A DNA stretch of 64,000 nt, from positions 92,934 through 156,933 of the forward strand of contig NZ_JACDUS010000007.1 in NCBI RefSeq assembly GCF_013761005.1. Reading direction: 5' to 3'. The translations under genes and the position numbers were made by a program. The DNA comes from Desulfosalsimonas propionicica (GTDB lineage Bacteria; Desulfobacterota; Desulfobacteria; Desulfobacterales; Desulfosalsimonadaceae). The notes below the pieces were generated by a model that had not been told where the DNA came from, ran no database searches, and saw only the letters and a list, made by a program, of their open reading frames with translations. Positions 17,827 through 26,282 of the stretch are shown here, one piece after another. Position 1 is the first letter of the stretch; every line of letters begins with the position of its first letter.

Positions 17827-17914
17827 TTCAATTCCTGTCCGGGTCTGTTCAGCCGGCCAGGCCGCTGCCGGCCCATTGTGTTTGCATTTTTTTGTTTTTT
17901 GATGTTTATTGCCC

Positions 17915-17948
17915 GATGGTTCTGTAAAAAGGTTTTTACGATTTTATC
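17915..17948. repeat. Short GTAAAAA/TTTTTAC palindrome, possible solo end of the MITE family
   Basis: GAT...GTAAAAAGGTTTTTAC...ATC forms a short inverted repeat resembling the ends of the larger elements at 19782, 38889 and 48579. It lies between a minus-strand and a plus-strand lipoprotein gene. Confidence 0.4.
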
Positions 17949-18032
17949 ATATTGGTGTGCAATGTTTTTTTCAGCCGGAATTGGCAAATCGCTCACAATT
18001 GGCGGAAATTCTTTGAAAAGAAAGGAAACATC

Positions 18033-18737
18033 ATGAAAATCAGAGCAATGTTTTTGATCCTGGCGCTGGCTGTCCTGGCGGCGGGATGCGGAGGGGTCAA
18101 AAAACCGGTTTCAGGTCCGGAAGCCGGTCAGATTGTCAGTGGCCTGGATTCAAAAACTTTCGAGTTTGCCAGAAATGAGCTCATCGTTCAGCCTTTTCCG
18201 GCCGTTGGCGATACAGAGGATTTTCAGTTTGTTTATCCGGTCATCATGGACGCCCCCACCCGGCGGTATAACGACAGGCCGGAACCCAAATTCATGAAAG
18301 ATCTCGCCGGGCTGCTTCAGCGGGATCTTGGAATTGATCTGGATTATGAAAAAATGGACAGCCGGAAAAAAACCAAAGTCACCAAGAAGCCGGGTTTTGT
18401 CTGGGACCCGGAACTTTACTGGCCCATTGCGGTCAAAAAGGTTCGCACCGGAAAAAATAAAGTCGAGATGTATACCCGGGTAACCGATAACAGGCCCGGC
18501 CTGGATGTCATGGGACTGGAGTTTGAAACCGTTATCCAGGTGAAAAGCGGCTCAACGCTGTTAAAGGAATACCACAGCCGGGCCAGCTATCATCCGGACA
18601 TCAGGCCGGAATTCATAAAAGCCCAGCTCATTGAATACTTTGTGCATATCCCTGAACTCAAAAAACATCACATGCCCGATATGGTCTTGAGTGATACGGC
18701 CATCCCGGAAGAAATCAGGCAGCTCCGGGAACGTTGA
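18033..18737 (+). CDS. Predicted lipoprotein of unknown function
   Basis: A 234-residue protein with a textbook lipoprotein signal (MKIRAMFLILALAVLAAGC, Cys19) and AAAGGA before the ATG. The mature part is soluble and charged, with FVYPVIMDAPTRRYNDRP and a C-terminal HMPDMVLSDTAIPEEIRQL. The frame is open upstream to 17952, but the lipobox fixes the start. I do not recognise the family. A gene for a 49-residue Cys-rich peptide follows. Confidence 0.78.
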   Translation: MKIRAMFLILALAVLAAGCGGVKKPVSGPEAGQIVSGLDSKTFEFARNELIVQPFPAVGDTEDFQFVYPVIMDAPTRRYNDRPEPKFMKDLAGLLQRDLGIDLDYEKMDSRKKTKVTKKPGFVWDPELYWPIAVKKVRTGKNKVEMYTRVTDNRPGLDVMGLEFETVIQVKSGSTLLKEYHSRASYHPDIRPEFIKAQLIEYFVHIPELKKHHMPDMVLSDTAIPEEIRQLRER

Positions 18738-18804
18738 AAAACGCATTTTCAGACCATGGATTAACGGAGTTAAGGGACCTGTCCGAATCTGAACGACCAC
18801 CTCC

Positions 18805-18954
18805 ATGGCGGCCGGCGGATTTTTGACCTGCGAAATTTGCACGGTGGCTTGCAAACAGCTGAAATATTGCCGCATCACATCTGAGGGCAGAGAACGTTTA
18901 AACCGCATGCGGGAAAAAATCAAAGAGCTTTACCAGGAGGTCATGGAGCAATGA
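18805..18954 (+). CDS. 49-residue Cys-rich peptide coupled to the TauE/SafE carrier
   Basis: An ATG at 18805 opens a 49-codon frame with a C-x2-C-x3-C-x5-C pattern (FLTCEICTVACKQLKYCR) followed by a charged helix (ERLNRMREKIKELYQEVMEQ). Its stop overlaps the start of the TauE/SafE gene (ATGA), typical of translational coupling, and the coding sequence itself carries the AGGAGG that serves the downstream gene. No good ribosome-binding site precedes its own ATG, and an in-frame stop lies five codons upstream, so the start is uncertain. Metal or iron-sulfur binding is a guess from the Cys spacing. Confidence 0.5.
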   Translation: MAAGGFLTCEICTVACKQLKYCRITSEGRERLNRMREKIKELYQEVMEQ

Positions 18955-19739
18955 TTTATCTTGTGGTTTGCGGGGCGGCCCTTTTTGTGTCCGGGCTCAC
19001 CCTTTATTCCGGCTTCGGCCTCGGCACCCTGCTGATGCCCGTATTTGCCGTTTTTTTTCCCGTGCATGTGGCAGTGGCGGCAACAGCGGTGGTGCACGGG
19101 GCCAACAATATTTTTAAGGTCCTGATGGTGGGCCGGCATGCCGACCGCGAGCTTGTGCTGCGCTTCGGCATGCCGGCCATCATAGCCGCGTTTGCCGGAG
19201 CCGCCGCACTTGGCTATGTATCGGGCTTTGACGCCCTGGCCACCTATTCCATCGGCGCGAAAACCGCCGTGATCACACCGGTCAAGCTGGTGATGGGGAT
19301 TTTGGTGCTCATTTTTGCCATGTTTGAGCTGCTTCCCCTGCTTCGGAAGTTAAAGATCGACCGCCGGCACCTTTTGTGGGGCGGTCTGCTGTCCGGCTTT
19401 TTCGGGGGCCTGTCCGGCCACCAGGGGGCACTGCGATCGGCCTTTTTGCTAAAGACAGGGGTCTCTACAGAGGCCTTTGTGGGCACCAATGCTTTTATCG
19501 GTTTTATGGTGGACATGGCACGGATTGTTGCCTATGGGTTTTTGTTTTTGGCCGCAGGTGCCGCCAGTCCCATCGGTGCAGAACAATGGCCCCTGATCGG
19601 CGCTGGAACAGGGGCTGCGTTTATCGGTGTGATCATCGGCAAGCGCTGGATGCACAAGGTCACCATGACGACAGTTCAAACCATTGCCGGCGTTTTGCTG
19701 CTGGGCATTTCCGTCTGCCTGATGGCGGGCATTATCTGA
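18951..19739 (+). CDS. TauE/SafE family sulfite/sulfonate-type exporter
   Basis: A 262-residue protein with seven to eight hydrophobic helices arranged as two repeats, with the family's Gly/Pro-rich loops (SGFGLGTLLMPVFAVFFP; GGLLSGFFGGLSGHQGALRSAF). TauE/SafE carriers move sulfite, sulfoacetate or related organosulfur anions across the inner membrane. AGGAGG precedes the ATG, which overlaps the stop of the Cys-rich peptide. Substrate and direction are not determined. Confidence 0.88.
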   Translation: MIYLVVCGAALFVSGLTLYSGFGLGTLLMPVFAVFFPVHVAVAATAVVHGANNIFKVLMVGRHADRELVLRFGMPAIIAAFAGAAALGYVSGFDALATYSIGAKTAVITPVKLVMGILVLIFAMFELLPLLRKLKIDRRHLLWGGLLSGFFGGLSGHQGALRSAFLLKTGVSTEAFVGTNAFIGFMVDMARIVAYGFLFLAAGAASPIGAEQWPLIGAGTGAAFIGVIIGKRWMHKVTMTTVQTIAGVLLLGISVCLMAGII

Positions 19740-19781
19740 TTTGCACCCGAGGGTTTCAGATTTTTAAAACAGAAATGGTTG

Positions 19782-20146
19782 ATGAGCCTGTAAAAAGTAT
19801 TTTTTACAGGCAGTGTTAAGTTTTAAGTGATTAAGTGTTAAGTAAATCTAACAGGTTTCGTTCTTTTCTGGTTTCGCTATGATCTCTGTATTAAGCCTTC
19901 CAAGGAAGTCCAAGGCCGGGGTTTCAGTTTTTGAAGCGACATTGAGCGTTTACGGAAAAATTCAGCAAATGCCGGAGCGTAAAAATTTCAAACTGTTTGA
20001 GGCCGGCGGGCCGAGTTTTTGAAATTTTAGCGAAGGCATTTGATGAATCCGTAAACGGTCAGGAGCGAAAAAACTGAAACCCCGGCCGCAGGGCTTCCTT
20101 CCTGCAACAACAGCGGACGCGGTAAAAGGTTTTTTACGAGAGCCTC
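19782..20146. mobile_element. Palindromic MITE-like element with ATGGTTG target duplication
   Basis: This 365-bp intergenic block is flanked by a perfect 7-bp direct repeat, ATGGTTG (19775-19781 and 20147-20153). Its ends are inverted copies of ATGAG-C-T..GTAAAAA. Inside are a perfect 11-bp hairpin, GCCTGTAAAAA/TTTTTACAGGC (19786-19811), and a long imperfect palindrome (about 19904-20098) whose arms begin GGCCGGGGTTTCAGTTTTT. No open reading frame encodes a transposase, so it must be moved in trans. It ends at the stop codon of the RND gene. Confidence 0.6.
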
Positions 20147-20153
20147 ATGGTTG

Positions 20154-23100
20154 TTATCTGTGGGCCAGGGTATAGAGACAGGGCATCAGAAACAGGGCGA
20201 CGATGATTTCCATGCCCAGGCCGCCGATGGCGGCAACGGCCATGGGCTGGAGCATGTCGCCGCCTTCGCCCATGTTGGCGGCCAGGGGAACAAATCCCAT
20301 CATGGTGGTGACAGATGTCATGATCCGGGGGCGCAGCCGGATTTTGGCCGCCTCGGTTACCGCGGCCCCGGCGGCCAGTCCCTGCCGGTCTTGCAGATCG
20401 CCGGCATGGGTCAACAGCAGCACCCCGTCGTTGACCGTTGCGGCCACCACCACCAGCACGCCGATGATCACCGTGGCCCCCAGGGGCAGGCCTGCGGCAT
20501 GCATGGCAAACACCGAGCCGGCCAGGCAGACCGGCACGCAGGCAAGGATCAAAGCCGGCAGCCGGATGCTGTTAAACTGCACGGTCAGCACGATAAATGA
20601 GAAAAACAGGGCAAAGCCGAGCACGGCAAACACTGTATTTTTCATGTCCGCCATCATTTCCGCATTTCCGCCAAAGTCAAAGCCATAGCCCGCCGGCCGG
20701 GCAATCTGTTCAAGGGCTTTTTGCAGCCCGGCGACCCCGCCGGCCAGATCACCGCCGGCCATATCCGCCTCCACGGTGATCTGTTTGACCTGGTTTTCCC
20801 GGATGATTTCCACCGGGCCGGAGGCGGCGGTTACATCAGCAATGTCTCTGAGCCGGATTGTGCCGTCTTCGTTTGCGCGGACAATCAGGTTTTCTACATT
20901 CTGGCGGCTGGTCAGGCTTGTTTCCGGGACCAAAACCCGGATATCGTAGTATTCTGTTCCGTCGCGGAACCGGGTCGGCACGGCCCCGGTGATCAGGGAA
21001 CGCAGAGACCGGGCCACGTCTGCAACAGAAATTCCCAGCTCGGATGCCTTTGTCCGGTCCACGCGTGCCTGATACTCGGGTTTGGTCCGGTCCATGGAGA
21101 TGGAGACATTTTCAAACTGATCTGTTCCCCGGACGGCCGCCACCGTGCGGCCGGCCAGATCCTCGAGGATCTCCATATCCCGGCCCCGGACCTGGACGAT
21201 GACATCTGCGGCCCGCAGGCCCTTGATGCCCTTGATGGGCATCTGACGGGCCATAATTTGTCCCCCGGGCGGCTGGATGCCGGCAAGGCTTTTGCGCAGA
21301 AAAGCCACATAATCCCTGGTGCTGATATTCCTTTGGGCCCGGGCCACGAGCTGGATGTCCACCTGCCCCTCATTGGCCACCTCAAAGGTGGTCAACCCCT
21401 TGACCTGGCCGCCGGCCAGGGCAAAGGTGCTTTCAACCCGCGGATCATCTGTCACCTGTTTTTCGATTCTTCCCAGCACGCGGTTGGTTTCGTGTACGGA
21501 TGCGCCTGTGGGCATTTTTACCTTGACCATGATGCGGCCGTCATCAATCAGGGGCAGAAATTCCCCGCCCAGCCGTCCGGTCAGAAAAAAAGCAGCTGCC
21601 AGGATTATGAGAAAAACCCCGATCACGGTTTTCCGGCGCATAAGCGCCCGGGTCAGCACCCGGCCGTAGATTTCCGTAAAGCCTGAAAACATTTTTGCAA
21701 ACCACCCGGATTCATCCCCGGGCCGGGTTTTGCCAAGCAAAAGGGTGGTGATCATGGGCGTTAGTGTCACGGCAACCGCCAGGCTGATGACCACGATGCC
21801 GGAAATCACCAGGATGAGTTCCCGGAAAAGCAGGCTGATCAGGCCGGGAACAATGAGAAAGGGCACAAACAGGGCCAGAAACGAAAGGGTGGCCGCCACC
21901 AGGGCCGGGCCCACTTCATCGACGGCGGCCACGGCGGTGGCGGTGGTGCTGTTTTCTAAAGATTCACGCCGGAGCCGGGAGATGTTTTCCACCACCACGA
22001 TGGAATTGTCCAGTACCACGCCGATGGCCACGATCAGTCCGCCCAGGGAGAACATGTTGAGAGAAAACCCGGCAAGCTTCATGAGCCCGAAATTGAGCAC
22101 CAGGGTCAGGGGCAGGGCAATGACCATGATCAAAACCTGCCTGGCACTGCCCAGAAACAGGTAGACCACGATGATCAGCAAAACCGCTGCGGCAATGGCG
22201 GCGTTGCGGACACCGGTAAGGGCCTGGCGCACGTAAACCGCCTGGTCCTCCACATAGCCTATCCTGAGGCCTTCGGGCAGTTCGGGTTTGAGCTCTTCCA
22301 GGAGCCGGGCCACGTTGTCTGCGGTTTGCACGGTGTTGGCTTCGGCTTCCTGGAGAACTGAAATTTTGACGCACTGCCCGCCGTTAAACCGGGTGATGAC
22401 CCGTTGGTCCTCGTGGCTGTCTGTCACCCGGGCAATGTCTCGGAGAAAGACTTTCCGGTGCTCATCCCGGATCAACACCACACTGCCGATGTCTTCAAGG
22501 GTTTCATATTCGCCCATTGTCCGGGCGATGATTTCCCTGGGGCCTTCGGTGATCCGGCCGCCGGTGAGTTCCAGGTTTTCCGCACCCACGTGATCGATGA
22601 TGTCGTTTAAGGAAAGCCGGTGTTTTTCCATGGCTGCCGGGTCGAGTTCAATGCGGATTTCGCGCTCAAGCCCGCCGATGATTTCCGTGCCGGCCACGCC
22701 CCGCACCGCCAGTATCCGGTCCTGGAGCCAGTTGTCAGCCCAGTCCCGAAGCCGGACCGGGTCCCATTGATCCGAGCTTACGGTGAGCTGCATCACCGGG
22801 AGCTGGGAGGGATCTGCCTTAAATACGTAAGGGGCTTCAATGTCATCTGGAAGATGTTGTTCAGCCCGGGTTAAGGCAGCCAGCACGTCCTGGAATGCCA
22901 CGTCAATGTCTGCCCCGTACTCAAAATGCACGTCCAGGGAATAAATCCCCTCCATTGAGGAAGATTCCAGATAGTCCAGCCGGTCCACCGTGGCCATGAG
23001 GCGCTCCACCGGATCGGCGATCTCGGTGTCGATCTCCCCGGGCATGGCTGCGGGCCACTGGATCTGTATTTTCACCAGGGGGTAGGTGATATCCGGCAGA

Positions 23101-23207
23101 TAATCCACCGGCAGCCGCCAAAGGCCGTAGAGGCCCAGTACCACAAGGGCTGCGGCAATGGCGCCTGCGGCAAGTCTTCGGGAAACCGCATAGGCCGTTA
23201 TTTTCAT
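20154..23207 (-). CDS. RND family efflux pump
   Basis: A 1017-residue inner-membrane transporter with RND architecture. The fourth helix reads VAIGVVLDNSIVVVENISRL: the first Asp of the usual relay pair is kept and the second is Asn, a variant seen in some RND branches. The start overlaps the end of the membrane-fusion gene by four bases. The operon has no outer-membrane channel; the one at 12215 or another could serve. It is the last gene of a long run that also encodes an ABC exporter, an unusual combination. Confidence 0.93.
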   Translation of the reverse strand: MKITAYAVSRRLAAGAIAAALVVLGLYGLWRLPVDYLPDITYPLVKIQIQWPAAMPGEIDTEIADPVERLMATVDRLDYLESSSMEGIYSLDVHFEYGADIDVAFQDVLAALTRAEQHLPDDIEAPYVFKADPSQLPVMQLTVSSDQWDPVRLRDWADNWLQDRILAVRGVAGTEIIGGLEREIRIELDPAAMEKHRLSLNDIIDHVGAENLELTGGRITEGPREIIARTMGEYETLEDIGSVVLIRDEHRKVFLRDIARVTDSHEDQRVITRFNGGQCVKISVLQEAEANTVQTADNVARLLEELKPELPEGLRIGYVEDQAVYVRQALTGVRNAAIAAAVLLIIVVYLFLGSARQVLIMVIALPLTLVLNFGLMKLAGFSLNMFSLGGLIVAIGVVLDNSIVVVENISRLRRESLENSTTATAVAAVDEVGPALVAATLSFLALFVPFLIVPGLISLLFRELILVISGIVVISLAVAVTLTPMITTLLLGKTRPGDESGWFAKMFSGFTEIYGRVLTRALMRRKTVIGVFLIILAAAFFLTGRLGGEFLPLIDDGRIMVKVKMPTGASVHETNRVLGRIEKQVTDDPRVESTFALAGGQVKGLTTFEVANEGQVDIQLVARAQRNISTRDYVAFLRKSLAGIQPPGGQIMARQMPIKGIKGLRAADVIVQVRGRDMEILEDLAGRTVAAVRGTDQFENVSISMDRTKPEYQARVDRTKASELGISVADVARSLRSLITGAVPTRFRDGTEYYDIRVLVPETSLTSRQNVENLIVRANEDGTIRLRDIADVTAASGPVEIIRENQVKQITVEADMAGGDLAGGVAGLQKALEQIARPAGYGFDFGGNAEMMADMKNTVFAVLGFALFFSFIVLTVQFNSIRLPALILACVPVCLAGSVFAMHAAGLPLGATVIIGVLVVVAATVNDGVLLLTHAGDLQDRQGLAAGAAVTEAAKIRLRPRIMTSVTTMMGFVPLAANMGEGGDMLQPMAVAAIGGLGMEIIVALFLMPCLYTLAHR

Positions 23208-24274
23208 TGGGTCCGGCCTTTTGTCAGGGCGACCGCATCTCCGTTTTTCAGCTTTTGACGGCCTGCCACAATCACCTGATCATCTGGATTAACGCCTTTG
23301 GTAATTTCAATTCCCTGCTTTTCCGTGATTCCGGTTTTGACCCGGCGTTTGACCGCTTTCTGGTCTTTGACCACAAATACGGCCGGGCCCTCTGAATCGG
23401 AGAAGACCGCATCTTTTGGCACCACCACGGCATTGTCGTGCTTTTTGAGGATGATCTGGAGGCGGGCAAACATGCCGGGAAGCAGATCAATCGCCTTTTC
23501 CGGAACGATTTCCACGGTCCGGGTGCGCAGCCGGGCATCCAGGTAGGGATAGACTTTTTGGATGCGCCCCTGAAAGGTTTTGCCGGAAAACGCGTCCAGA
23601 CGGATCTCCACGTCCATGTCCGGATGGATCTGTGCGGCGTATCGCTCCGGCACGGCCGCGCGGATCACCAGGGAATCGGGATCATAGAGTTCCATGAGCA
23701 TGGTGCGCGGGGCCACAAATTCGCCTGTTTTGACCTCCAGGCGCGAGACCACACCATCCCACGGGGCGGATACAGTGTGATCCATTGCTGATTCTTGTGC
23801 CTGAACCAGCTGTGACCGGGCACTTTCACAAGAAGCCCGGGCCTGATCCAGCCTTTCTTTGGCAAGTGCGCTGGTTTCCACCAGCCTGCGCGTCCGGCCC
23901 AAATTGGCCTCTTCTTTTTTGACTTCTTCCAGAAGAAAGGCAATCCGGGCCTCAGCGCCCTGCCTCCGGCCGATCAGCGCAAGCTGGTCACCGGCGCGGA
24001 CCCGGTCGCCTTCGCGCACGAAAATATTTTCCACCGGTCCTTCGGCAGGCGATGCCAGGTGGGCCACGCGGTAGGCCTCTACGGAGCCGGTGAGATCCAG
24101 TTTTTGAAAGACTGTGGTCTCAACGGCTGCGGCTGTTTCCACTACCGGGATTTTTTTGGGTTTGGCCGATTCTTTGCTGTCCGGGCTTCCGGAGAAGATG
24201 GAGTAGAGAACATAGGCGCCGGCGGCAGCGGCAAATATGAGCAAAAGCGCAATCAGGACCGATCTGGTTTTCAT
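23204..24274 (-). CDS. RND efflux adaptor (membrane-fusion protein)
   Basis: A 356-residue HlyD/AcrA-type protein: N-terminal signal anchor (SVLIALLLIFAAAAGAYVLYSIF), biotinyl-lipoyl half HLASPAEGPVENIFVREGDRVRAGD, coiled-coil hairpin (about 110-165), second half VSAPWDGVVSRLEVKTGEFV, then barrel domains ending KLKNGDAVALTKGRTQ. It overlaps the RND gene by four bases and follows the ABC permease by 48 bp, so it should partner the RND pump and might also serve the ABC pair. Confidence 0.92.
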   Translation of the reverse strand: MKTRSVLIALLLIFAAAAGAYVLYSIFSGSPDSKESAKPKKIPVVETAAAVETTVFQKLDLTGSVEAYRVAHLASPAEGPVENIFVREGDRVRAGDQLALIGRRQGAEARIAFLLEEVKKEEANLGRTRRLVETSALAKERLDQARASCESARSQLVQAQESAMDHTVSAPWDGVVSRLEVKTGEFVAPRTMLMELYDPDSLVIRAAVPERYAAQIHPDMDVEIRLDAFSGKTFQGRIQKVYPYLDARLRTRTVEIVPEKAIDLLPGMFARLQIILKKHDNAVVVPKDAVFSDSEGPAVFVVKDQKAVKRRVKTGITEKQGIEITKGVNPDDQVIVAGRQKLKNGDAVALTKGRTQ

Positions 24275-24322
24275 GGTTTATCCGCTTTGGGTTTATGCCG
24301 GCGTCTGGCTGTGGCCGCCGGT

Positions 24323-25060
24323 TCAGGCAATCCAGTGTTTTTTGATATTGCGAAGGCTCAACATAAACAGCCCGATGCAGAAGGCCGCCAGTATGGACAG
24401 ATCCAGCCAATAGGGCATGATGTGGGCTCCGTGCACGGCCCCGTGGAGCACGTCCGCCCCGTAGGTCAGGGGCAGGACGTAGGAGACGGGCTTTAAAAAA
24501 AATGGCAGATGCGCGATGGGGAAAAACAGGCCGCAGAGAAAAATCATGGGAAACCGGAAAAAGTTGGAAAAGGTCTGGGCCTCGAATACCTCGCTGACGG
24601 CCACGGCAATAAAAAGCCCCAGAAATGTGGATGCCACGGCGATCATGACCACAGCCGGCACAAATGCGGCCCAGACCACTTCGGACATGTCCATTAAAAA
24701 GGCGGCCATGATCACCGGCACAAAAGCGTTTGCCGTGCCAAACAAAATGGCTCCGCCGGTTTTGGCCAGCATCAGCAGTTCCAGGGAAATCGGGGCCAGC
24801 AGCAGCCGTTCAAAGGAGCGCTGCTTTTTTTCAAAGGTTACGGTCACAGCCAGCATGGAGGTGGTGCCAAACAGGATGGATACGGCCACCACTGCCGGCA
24901 GCAGCGTGGGGATGGTGCCAAGACCGCTTCCTGATTTTATGAAAAACATGCCTGTCCAGGCCAGGGGGAAAATAAGTCCCCAGCTGATATTGGGCGGTTT
25001 TAGGTAATAGGTCCGCATGTCTTTTAAAACGATATTGAAAAAAGCAGTCCAGGCTTTCAT
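24323..25060 (-). CDS. ABC-2 type transporter permease
   Basis: A 245-residue protein with six hydrophobic helices in the ABC-2 pattern, including the conserved loop FFPIAHLPFFLKPVSYVLPLTYGADVLHG near residues 190-220. It overlaps the ATPase gene by four bases (ATGA), so the two form one exporter. The family exports drugs, polysaccharides or lipids. Confidence 0.9.
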   Translation of the reverse strand: MKAWTAFFNIVLKDMRTYYLKPPNISWGLIFPLAWTGMFFIKSGSGLGTIPTLLPAVVAVSILFGTTSMLAVTVTFEKKQRSFERLLLAPISLELLMLAKTGGAILFGTANAFVPVIMAAFLMDMSEVVWAAFVPAVVMIAVASTFLGLFIAVAVSEVFEAQTFSNFFRFPMIFLCGLFFPIAHLPFFLKPVSYVLPLTYGADVLHGAVHGAHIMPYWLDLSILAAFCIGLFMLSLRNIKKHWIA

Positions 25061-26031
25061 TTCATACGGTTTCCCTTTTGATTCCCGTTTTCCAGGGCAT
25101 TGGCCTCAATGCCGGTGATCCGGACAAAAACCTCCTCCAGAGACGGTTTGATTTTTTTTGCCTCTGACACTTCAAATCCCTGTTCTTCCAGAAAATGGAC
25201 AATTGCGCCGGCCTTGACCGGTTTGTCCGCCTCCACCCGGATGAGGCCCTGTTTCGGGGATGAAAACGCCAATCCGGCAAAGGCTCCGGAAAGCCGGTCA
25301 GTTATGCCGTCATTCGGGTTTTCGCAGGCAATTTCCACCACGTGTTTTGCCTGCAGGGGCTGGAGCAGGTCAGCCACGCTGCTGATTTCCACGATGCGGC
25401 CTGCGACGATAAAGGCAATGCGGTCGCAAAGTCGCTCGGCTTCTTCGATGTAATGAGTGGTCAGAAATATGGTGGTGCCGCCCTGGTGCAGGTCGTCTAT
25501 TAACTGACGCAGATGCCGGGCGCTGGCAACATCAATGCCGGTGGTGGGCTCGTCTAAAAAAAGAATTTCCGGCTGGTGTATAATGCCTGCGGCAATGGTG
25601 AGCTTGCGCTTCATGCCCTTGGAATATCCGGAAAACCGACGGTCTGCCGCGTCTTTAAGGCCGAAGTCGGCCAGCAGCTCACGTGCCCGACGCTGCCTGT
25701 CCGGCTTTGCCATTCCGTATAGTGCGGCACAGAAGCAAAGATTGTCAAAACCCGAAAGCTCGGGATACAGATTGCTTTCATCCGGGACCACACCGATCAA
25801 ATGCTGGGCCTGCCGGTTTTTCTGTGTGCAGTCAATTCCCGCAATCCGGATTGTGCCCGTGTCCGGGCGGGCCAGGCCGGTTAACATATTGATCGTGGTG
25901 GTCTTGCCCGCGCCATTGGGCCCCAAAAAGCCAAATAGTTCGCCCCTGCCCACGGAAAAAGAAACCTCTGAGAGCGCCGCCACATTTTCAAAACGCTTGG
26001 AAAGATTTTCAACAAGAATGGATGGATGCAT
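25057..26031 (-). CDS. ABC transporter ATP-binding protein (DrrA/NodI-like)
   Basis: A 324-residue ATPase: Walker A GPNGAGKTT near 38-46, Q-loop region, signature FSGYSKGMKRKLTIAAGI, Walker B EILFLDEPTTGID and the switch His in LTTHYIEEAERL. A C-terminal extension of about 100 residues (VEADKPVKAGAIVHFLEEQG) is typical of DrrA/CcmA-like exporters. Its stop overlaps the permease start. A short Cys-rich gene ends 27 bp upstream. Confidence 0.92.
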   Translation of the reverse strand: MHPSILVENLSKRFENVAALSEVSFSVGRGELFGFLGPNGAGKTTTINMLTGLARPDTGTIRIAGIDCTQKNRQAQHLIGVVPDESNLYPELSGFDNLCFCAALYGMAKPDRQRRARELLADFGLKDAADRRFSGYSKGMKRKLTIAAGIIHQPEILFLDEPTTGIDVASARHLRQLIDDLHQGGTTIFLTTHYIEEAERLCDRIAFIVAGRIVEISSVADLLQPLQAKHVVEIACENPNDGITDRLSGAFAGLAFSSPKQGLIRVEADKPVKAGAIVHFLEEQGFEVSEAKKIKPSLEEVFVRITGIEANALENGNQKGNRMK

Positions 26032-26058
26032 TTGTTCCTGCTTTGCCGGCTGAAAAAA

Positions 26059-26274
26059 TCAATCGTTTCTTTGGATTGAGAAAAGCATTTTTTGAAGTTC
26101 CATACGAAAATTATTGCGGCATCTGCAATTGTATATGCTTTCTCCGTAGGTCTGTATGGTTTCCCGGCAATTTTGGCATTGCATGGCTGTATCCAGCAGC
26201 CGTCGCATATGCCCGGTACTTTTACACAATTGCACCTGTCCGAGTATGTCATCTATATCTTTTTTACAACACAT
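26059..26274 (-). CDS. 71-residue Cys-rich small protein
   Basis: ATG at 26274 lies eight bases past the stop of the MOT1-like gene and opens a 71-codon frame with seven Cys: a Cys-Cys pair at 2-3, Cys17, a CxxC at 33-36 (CQNC) and a CxC at 50-52 (CRC). The spacing suggests a metal-binding or zinc-ribbon-like fold. Ribosome-binding support is weak (AGGT), and the region is more AT-rich than its neighbours. Its position inside a packed operon whose repressor is also followed by a Cys-rich peptide is the main argument that it is real. The open frame extends to 26316, overlapping the upstream gene. Confidence 0.5.
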   Translation of the reverse strand: MCCKKDIDDILGQVQLCKSTGHMRRLLDTAMQCQNCRETIQTYGESIYNCRCRNNFRMELQKMLFSIQRND

Positions 26275-26282
26275 GATTTGAC

